From Hyperoodon ampullatus (Eukaryota; Chordata; Mammalia; Artiodactyla; Ziphiidae), in the NCBI GenBank assembly GCA_949752795.1, contig OX457056.1:96928942-96992941 (forward strand): 64,000 nucleotides of DNA. Reading direction: 5' to 3'. This document shows positions 57,678 to 64,000 of the stretch, piece by piece. The notes beneath the pieces are model-generated. The model worked only from the letters and a program-made list of their open reading frames with translations. It was not told the DNA's origin and made no database searches. A program made the position numbers and the translations under genes. Each line of letters starts with the position of its first letter. The first letter of the stretch is position 1.

Positions 57678-57987
57678 ACAATATTGATTCTTCCAATCCA
57701 GGAACATGGTATATCTCTCCATCTATTTGTATCATCTTTAATTTCTTTCATCAGTGTCTTATAATTTTCTGCATACAGGTCTTTTGTCTCCTTAGGTAGG
57801 TTTATTCCTAGATATTTTATTCTTTTTGTTGCAATGGTAAATGGGAGTGTTTTCTTGATTTCACTTTCAGATTTTTCATCATTAGTGTACAGGAATGCCA
57901 GAGATTTCTGTGGATTAATTTTGTATCCTGCTACTTTACCGAATTAATTGATTAGCTCTAGCAGTTTTCTGGTAGCATCTTTAGGAT
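57678..57987 (-). mobile_element. Internal LINE-1 ORF2 fragment (310 bp), no 3' end
   Basis: Matches the ORF2 text around 43083-43389 of the second element (attgattcttccaatccagg to gtagcatctttaggat), in the minus orientation. It has no tail, no 3'UTR and no visible T run. The flanks carry gattacca (left) and ggatacca (right), only weak duplication. Confidence 0.92.
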
Positions 57988-58389
57988 ACCATCTTCAAAT
58001 GAACAAAGCTAAATGTCTCATGGATATTTTATTATATGAATTTACACATTTGTTATCTTATTGATTTAACTTCAGAGGTAAATTTTAGCTTTCAGGTCCC
58101 ATTTGTGTAGGAGTCATCCCTTAATCATCACTGAATCCCTGCTAGCCCTTCCTATACACAGTACTCTGCACACAATAAGCATTCCTTAGTGCTCATGGAA
58201 TGAATGAACAGATTTTAAACTTATACTATTCCAAATGGTACAAATGTATTTTAAATTGAAAAATATTTCTGATAATCATATGGTATCATAGTTTTATAAT
58301 TTTATTACTGATTCAAAATTTTAATTAAAATAGCTATTTTTAGTTATTAGGTATAGTAATTTTTGGCAGATACTCTTTTGCATGTAAAG
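57988..58389. other. No gene or named repeat recognised
   Basis: AT-rich; a tattccttagtgctcatgga-tgaatgaac stretch near 58180 could be an L2/MIR tail but is too short to call. Confidence 0.45.
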
Positions 58390-58885
58390 AGTGGGAGATT
58401 ACACCCATGTTCATGGCAGTTTTTTCACAATACCTAAAAGGTAGGAGTAATCCAAATGTTCAACAGATGAATGGATAAGCAAAGTGTGGTGTATACGCAC
58501 CATAGAATAGTATTCAGCCTTAAAAAAGGAATTTTGACGCATACTACAATGTGGATGAATCTTGAGGATGTTATGTTAAGTGAAATAAGCCAATCACATA
58601 AAGACAAATACTGTGTGATTCCACTCATATGAGGTACCTAGAGTATTCAAAGTTAGAGAGAGAGAAAGGTAGAATGGTATTTGCCTGAGGCTGGAGGAAG
58701 GGAGGAATGGGGAGCTGTTTAATGGACATAGTTTTAGTTTTGCAAGAGGACGTGTTCTGGAGATGGATGGTGATGATGGCTACACAACAGTGTGAATGTA
58801 CTTAATGCCCCTGAACTCGTTAGAATGGTAAATTTTTATTTTAGGTGTATCTTATCATGTTAAAAAATGGAAATAAAAGAGTGGA
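58390..58885 (+). mobile_element. Old L1M LINE-1 3' end, plus strand
   Basis: Follows L1M sense text: ccatgttcatggcagttttt, gatgaatggataagcaaagt, gtattcagccttaaaaaagg, atgaatcttgaggatgttat, gtgattccactcatatgagg, gcctgaggctggaggaagg and ctgaactcgttagaatggta, ending in an A-rich stretch. Confidence 0.9.
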
Positions 58886-59139
58886 AGAAAAAAATTTATT
58901 AGGTACTCTTAATACATAAAGCAATGGATATAAAAAGGCCTGATGAAATATTTAAATCTTGATTTATGTTTGATGCCCCTGCCAATATTTATTTGTCAAA
59001 GAGTCTTTGTGGTAAATGAACAAAAAGAAACTTTACATAGTAATTTTCCTTTATAATTAATCTACATATTCATGGTTTAGATTGTGATCTATATTTGGCA
59101 CATGGCTAAAGTGTGTTGATCATTATAGAAACAGTTTAG
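58886..59139. other. No gene or named repeat recognised
   Basis: AT-rich; nothing supportable. Confidence 0.5.
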
Positions 59140-59325
59140 TGGATGGTTAAGTGTCCAGACAGGGGTTCCAACCTCAACTCCAACACTTACCAGCTGCATA
59201 AATTTGGGCAAATTGTTTACTCTCTGTTTCTTCATGTACACGTGAATTAATACATATGAAGCACTCAGAAAACTGCCTGGCATGTCGCAAATATTACAGT
59301 ATCAGCTATTACTATTATTACTGAG
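59140..59325 (+). mobile_element. MIR SINE, plus strand
   Basis: ggttccaacctcaactccaa, cacttaccagctgcataaat, tttgggcaaattgtttactc, gcactcagaaaactgcctgg and cagctattactattatta are all in MIR order. Confidence 0.85.
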
Positions 59326-60542
59326 AAATCTTGGGATTAAAATCTAAATTCTATTATCTTTTAGGAAAGTCTGGCAATAGGATTTTTTAGTAAAATATTA
59401 CCTTATTCTTTCAGGACATTGTTGATTCTGAGGGAACAACTGCTGTTTTGGAGAAACTTGCCAGAATCTCCCTCCCTTTGACTTATTTCATTGCTATGTC
59501 GAGGTAGCTGTACTTCTAAGTGCTTATCCAGTAAAGCCTATGCAAAGGAAAGGAACAAGAATTTACAGCTCAGGGCCTCTTGGTTTCTATGTTAAATGTG
59601 CACAAATCTGGAGTAAAGGGGAAATGAATCTATTACCATCATATTGGTATTTTGGCCTTTTTCTCTCTTTTTGAGTACACTTCCCAATAGCCATCTTTCC
59701 TCCATCATTTAAATAATTGGCAAGCAGTGCAGCCCTTAACAGAAGGTGGGAGCTTATTTATGTCTTCTCTTTGTCTGTAAAGACAAAAGAGAAGAACAAA
59801 TGAGATCAGATCAAGGAGTTCTTTGTTTTATAATCTCTCTGGAGAAATCTAGGAGTTTTCTCCCTCCATGCTCATATTTCTTGTTGTGAAGCACAAATGA
59901 AGACACTAATTAGTTGTTCAGTGGCATGGGCTTCCCTTGGGTATTTTCAAGACCTACTTCTTTCTATGATGCATATGCTTCTCTTGTATGTTTCTTGCTG
60001 CTCTTCCTAAATTCTGTCCATGAGACGGAAGAGAAGACTAAAGGAACATCAATCCTCCCTCATTTTTTTTAGGCTCAATATATGTCTAAAAGTTCATATT
60101 AAGTGCATATCAAAGAAAATTTATTGCAGTCAGGCAAACACTAAATTGGCAACACATTAGGTAAAAACAAAGGGCCACTGACTGTGATAAAGCTCAAAGA
60201 TGAGAAGTCCAAATCTTCTCCTGATACATGTCCTAGCTAGAATATTTATGTTCTCATAGCATGTTTCAATGCTGAGTGCAGAAAGTGATATGACAAAGAA
60301 AGTTTTCTTTAATGATTAGAACCAATTCTATGATTTCCAAAAGCTCAGTTTCTTACCCATTCTAAGTTAGAACTGCATTGAATGCATCACTGATTTCATT
60401 AGATTCACTGACTTCGTCTATTCAAAAATATTTAGAAAGTGTTTCTTCTATTCAATATATTGTTGTATGAACATCATAGTAGGTAAAAGTTTATCAAATT
60501 CATCAAACTAAAAGACAAATCTACTGGACGACACAGATCAAA
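59326..60542. other. No gene or named repeat recognised
   Basis: About 1.2 kb without a supportable feature. Confidence 0.5.
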
Positions 60543-60549
60543 AATTATT

Positions 60550-60668
60550 GGGAATTCCCTGGAGGTCCAGTGGTTAAGGCTCCACACTGCCACTGCAGGG
60601 GGCACAGGTTCCATCCCTGGTGGGGGAACTAAGATCCCGCATGCCACGTGGTGGGACCAAAAAAACCC
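60550..60668 (+). mobile_element. tRNA-derived SINE of cetartiodactyl CHR-2-like type, plus strand
   Basis: gggaattccctggaggtcca, gtggttaaggctccacactg, cactgcagggggcacaggtt, ccctggtgggggaactaaga and tcccgcatgccacgtggtgg, ending in a short A run. The 7-bp aattatt is at 60543-60549 and 60669-60675, suggesting a short target duplication. Similar family to 16479-16593. Confidence 0.9.
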
Positions 60669-60675
60669 AATTATT

Positions 60676-62639
60676 TTGGGAGATTGGTTAAATGGATGCA
60701 ATCTAGCAATAGAAACCTTGATAAGAAAAAAATATATAAAAACCCACACGAGTACAGAATTTGAGACATCCTAGGACTTTAGCTTACTCCATATTCCTTT
60801 TGAGTATAACAGTATGATGCACCGATTAGCAAACAAACAAAAAACAAATAAAACTACAAAAGCAAAAATTAGTAGGACCTTAGGATGCAATCACAGAATT
60901 ATAGAAGAATATACTTCTATAAAGAGACATTAACAGACTGGAACGAATCCTTAGAATAACAAACAGGATAGTGAAGAATTTAAGTAACAGTTTGAAATAA
61001 GAAGCTGTTTGGCTTGCAAAACTGAAGGCTTAGTACAACAGAGTTATTTTTCAATGGTGGAATTATTCTACATGGTTACAGAGATTATCCATCAGTTTAT
61101 TCATGCATTAGTTTATAATTTTATTAATTGAGAAACATTCATTGGCACATTTAATAAATAGTCCACATATGTACTGTGTAATCATAATGTAATAATGAAC
61201 AAAAGAGAAGTGGTCCCTGGTTTATTTGAGATTGCAGAATGAAAAGATAAACACCATCAGCTAAAACAAAGTCAAAGCAAGGAGATTTCAGATCACAAAA
61301 AAGAAAACTTCCTTTCAAACAGAACTGCTCCCAAATAGAATATATCCCTCAGGTATGATGTTTCTGTTTCTGTTTCTGCTTTTGTTACTAGAGGGATAAT
61401 ATGTACCAGATGGCCACTTGTTTGGAAATTCAAGCACTGAGTGAAGTTCTATACAAAGACTCCCTCTCTGTAACATTTCATGAATATGTATCTACTTTAG
61501 TTCCTTTATCTGAGGACAGTTTAGTTAGGTACAATGCAAAGGAAATGTTATGATAATAAAATAATCAAGCATGAAGGTTCTTTTTTCCATGAGTAAGGTT
61601 AGGATAAACACAATCGACATGAAATCTTGTTTTTCAAGCTTCCTACTTATTAATGACGCTTTTGGTTTATCATTTCAGAGTTCTCAAAGAAATTACACCC
61701 ATAAAGCTTCCAAATTACAAAGATTGTTATTGTGTTTGTTGATATGGAATGGGGAAAATTAAGATGGGACAGAAGATTCCTAGTCTACAGCAAGTAGTGT
61801 TTATGGATATTGAATTGCAGGGTATAAAACCCATCTCAGATTAGGTTAAGATATAAACAATGTATTTACACATAACTATGTGGAACTCCAGTGATGGATA
61901 ATGGTTACAGGAACAAATGTCTTCACTCTTCCAATCTATCATCAAGTATCTGCCTTTTTCTTTCTCCACCTCTCAATTCTTTCTACTGTGGTGACTTTAT
62001 TTTCAGGCAGCCTCTCTATATGTAGCAGTAAAGAAACCCTCCAGTTAATCCAGGCTAATAATGTCCAAAGGACTTGCAGTGTTTGATTGACGGAATCCTT
62101 CTTCCATGTAATATTCCTACTGGTTCCCCCAACTTGCTTCTGATTGGCCCTCCTTGGGTCATATATACACTTGTATGCCCAACCTTATGATGGAGATTGT
62201 GGTAAAGGTGGGAATATGATCAATAGTCTCATACATACTGTGGGAGAGGTATAATTCCCCCCAATAGATTAATTGCTCAGTAGACAAAAGTATGCCAGAG
62301 GACTATTAGAAATACTGTCCCACTGGCTTCATTATTTGGAGTTTATGTGATACACTTGGATAAAGATAATATCAACAACAAACTTTCTTCAGCAGTTAAG
62401 AAGTTTTACATGATATTAGTGCAAGCCTCATACTCTTCACCAAGATCTAAAAACAAGTAAGGATCCAAAGGTATCCCAGAATTACTAAGCCAAGGAAATG
62501 TGCCATCAAATCATAAAATTTTATCTTACATCATTTTCTGAATATCTTTCTCCATGCTAACAGATTTCCACCTATATGAATTAGACCTTAAGTATATCAC
62601 TTGCAGCTCTGTGCTTAACCTGCTCAGGTATTGAATGAC
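60676..62639. other. No gene or named repeat recognised
   Basis: About 2 kb of AT-rich sequence; a short (tttctg)n run at 61361-61379. Nothing supportable. Confidence 0.5.
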
Positions 62640-62830
62640 AGTGCTTCATATTTATTAAGACTTTTTCATGTAAAGATGGTATATAATCTTCATGCCAACC
62701 TCCTGAAGATGACAGGCATTATCCTCATTCTGTAGATGAAGAACTGGAAAGCTTTCAAATGGCTCCAAAATCACTAGCTAGTTGAGAGCTAAGTAGACTA
62801 ATTCTAACTAGAATTTCAGTGTTCTATCTG
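62640..62830 (-). mobile_element. MIR SINE, minus strand
   Basis: tatttattaagactttttca, ataatcttcatgccaacctc, attatcctcattctgtagat and gaagaactggaaagctttca are in reversed MIR order, decayed. Confidence 0.65.
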
Positions 62831-62889
62831 CCAAACTCAGAAGGCAAAATGTTATGAAGTTTCTTATTTGATTCATTTCAATTTGATTC

Positions 62890-63060
62890 AGCTCAATTTG
62901 ATTTGCTAAGCAGTATTAAGAACCTACATTGTGCTCAGTGTCATCCTAAATACTCTGAGCAGTGCAGAGGATGCATAAGGCAACATCCCTTAACCTTAGG
63001 TGTTTCATAATTTAATCACAAATACAGCACACACGCTCAAGGAATAGCTGATAACAATTT
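62890..63060 (-). mobile_element. Probable L2 LINE 3' end fragment, minus strand
   Basis: aagaacctacattgtgctca, gtgtcatcctaaatactctg and atgcataaggcaacatccct resemble the reversed L2 3' end. Short and diverged. Confidence 0.45.
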
Positions 63061-63189
63061 GAGTTAACAAATTCATATTCTTAACTGCAAAAAGTGATGG
63101 AGATAATAGGTGCAATTTTACTTGAGATTATGTCACAAAGTTTAGCATTGATTCTCTCACATACTGAAAGCCCTCCGTAACACAATATT

Positions 63190-63600
63190 AAAATTTGTTT
63201 TTTTAATTCATCTACTCTAAATTGGTTTTTGTATACCTACAGTAAGCCAGCCAAGATCTTCAGTGCTGTATGCACAATGGTGACTACAAAAGTACTATTC
63301 TGGTCCTCAAGGAATTACATTTTACAGAAGGAGAGATATTAATGAACATCTATACTGACCAATGATACAACTTGTTACATGTGGTCTGAAGGAAAATTTC
63401 AACTTCTAGAGATAATAACAGAAACTGGCTTGGGTTTGGAGAAGGGGATTAAAAAGGTTAAGGCTGAGGCATTTAAGCTGAAACTTGAAGAATAAGTGGA
63501 AGTTTGTCAAATAAGGATTGAGGTGAAGAGCAACCCTGGAAGAAGGAAGAACTTGAAGATACACCATCTCAGAGAATAGCTTAGAACAGGTAAATAACAC
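63190..63600 (-). mobile_element. L2 LINE remnant, minus strand
   Basis: tgctgtatgcacaatggtga, ggtcctcaaggaattacatt, gagagatattaatgaacat and gctgaaacttgaagaataag are in reversed L2 order. Confidence 0.65.
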
Positions 63601-63884
63601 AAAGACATATTTAGATACACAACAGTGTGGTTTCTCTTAACTTGTTCTTTAGATTTCGGTAGCAAATGGAAGATTGGCATTATGTTGGTTCAGAAAATCA
63701 GTGGGTGTCCAGGGACTACCAAATATAAAGGAAAGCTCAAAGGGAAAAGACACATGATTTTAGCAAGAATTCTTGGGTGGATTTGAGTGAGAGCTCTAGA
63801 AATCAGGACAAAGAGAAATAGAGTGGTGTGTAAAGTTGTGCTCTAGCAAAGAGCTTTTAAGTTACTTGCATATATATATATTTT

Positions 63885-64000
63885 TTGAACTTTTGAATTT
63901 TATTTTATTTTTTTTGTACAGCAGGTTCTTATTAGTATCCATTTTATACACATCAGTGTATACATGTCAATCCCAATCTCCCAATTCATCCCACCCCCAC
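63885..64000 (-). mobile_element. LINE-1 3' end, minus strand, cut by the window edge
   Basis: After an (at)n run at 63872-63882 the sequence has a T-rich tail and then gtacagcaggttcttattag, atcagtgtatacatgtcaat and cccaatctcccaattcatcc. This is the same 3'UTR as the first LINE-1 (5760-5840) and unlike the second and third elements. The body lies beyond 64000. Confidence 0.93.

Overview
The window is nuclear DNA from a mammal, most likely a toothed whale. The clearest marker is the tRNA-derived SINE of the cetacean CHR type (body at 16175-16383 and 37665-37880). The LINE-1 elements have the cetartiodactyl/cetacean form, and old mammalian MIR, L2, L1M and ERVL remnants lie between them. I found no intact protein-coding gene, tRNA, rRNA or CRISPR array. 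The host genes are of the ordinary intron-split vertebrate kind, so most open frames of 60-130 codons here are chance or lie inside repeats. Repeat family names rest on recognition of consensus features, not on a database search.

Left edge (1-2.4 kb): a KRAB zinc-finger gene on the minus strand, running off the left end. A KRAB-A exon, an intron, a linker and a C2H2 array are all recognisable. The KRAB box carries a frameshift, the finger array carries stop codons and a frameshift, and expected splice sites look poor, so it reads as a pseudogene. A GC-rich stretch at 2.1-2.34 kb may be its old first-exon/promoter region.

5.7-11.7 kb: a nearly full-length LINE-1 on the minus strand inside the 3' end of a MIR. 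It is bounded by a perfect 17-bp target-site duplication, and both ORFs are broken. 11.7-20.9 kb is quiet sequence with two tRNA-derived SINEs close together, each with its own duplication. 20.99-25.38 kb holds a compound inverted duplication (arms of about 335 bp and 1,041 bp) that no mobile element explains. 23.4-37 kb is old L2/MIR sequence, interrupted by a twin-primed LINE-1 (31.5-32.26 kb) and by a MaLR-like LTR that split a MIR (34.99-35.79 kb).

37.6-41 kb: a young CHR SINE and a decayed ERVL pol segment. 41.3-48.5 kb: a second, approximately 7.15-kb LINE-1 on the minus strand with a long CpG-rich 5'UTR unlike that of the first element. 53.07-56.64 kb: a third element of that class, which has lost about 3.4 kb of ORF1 end/ORF2 but kept its 5'UTR. 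56.6-64 kb: a possible poly(A)-only insertion, an orphan internal LINE-1 fragment, L1M, MIR and L2 remnants, a SINE, and the 3' end of another LINE-1 running off the right edge.

The genes do not form a pathway. The window is a record of retrotransposition beside a decaying KRAB-zinc-finger locus. The most unusual structure is the inverted duplication at 21-25 kb.
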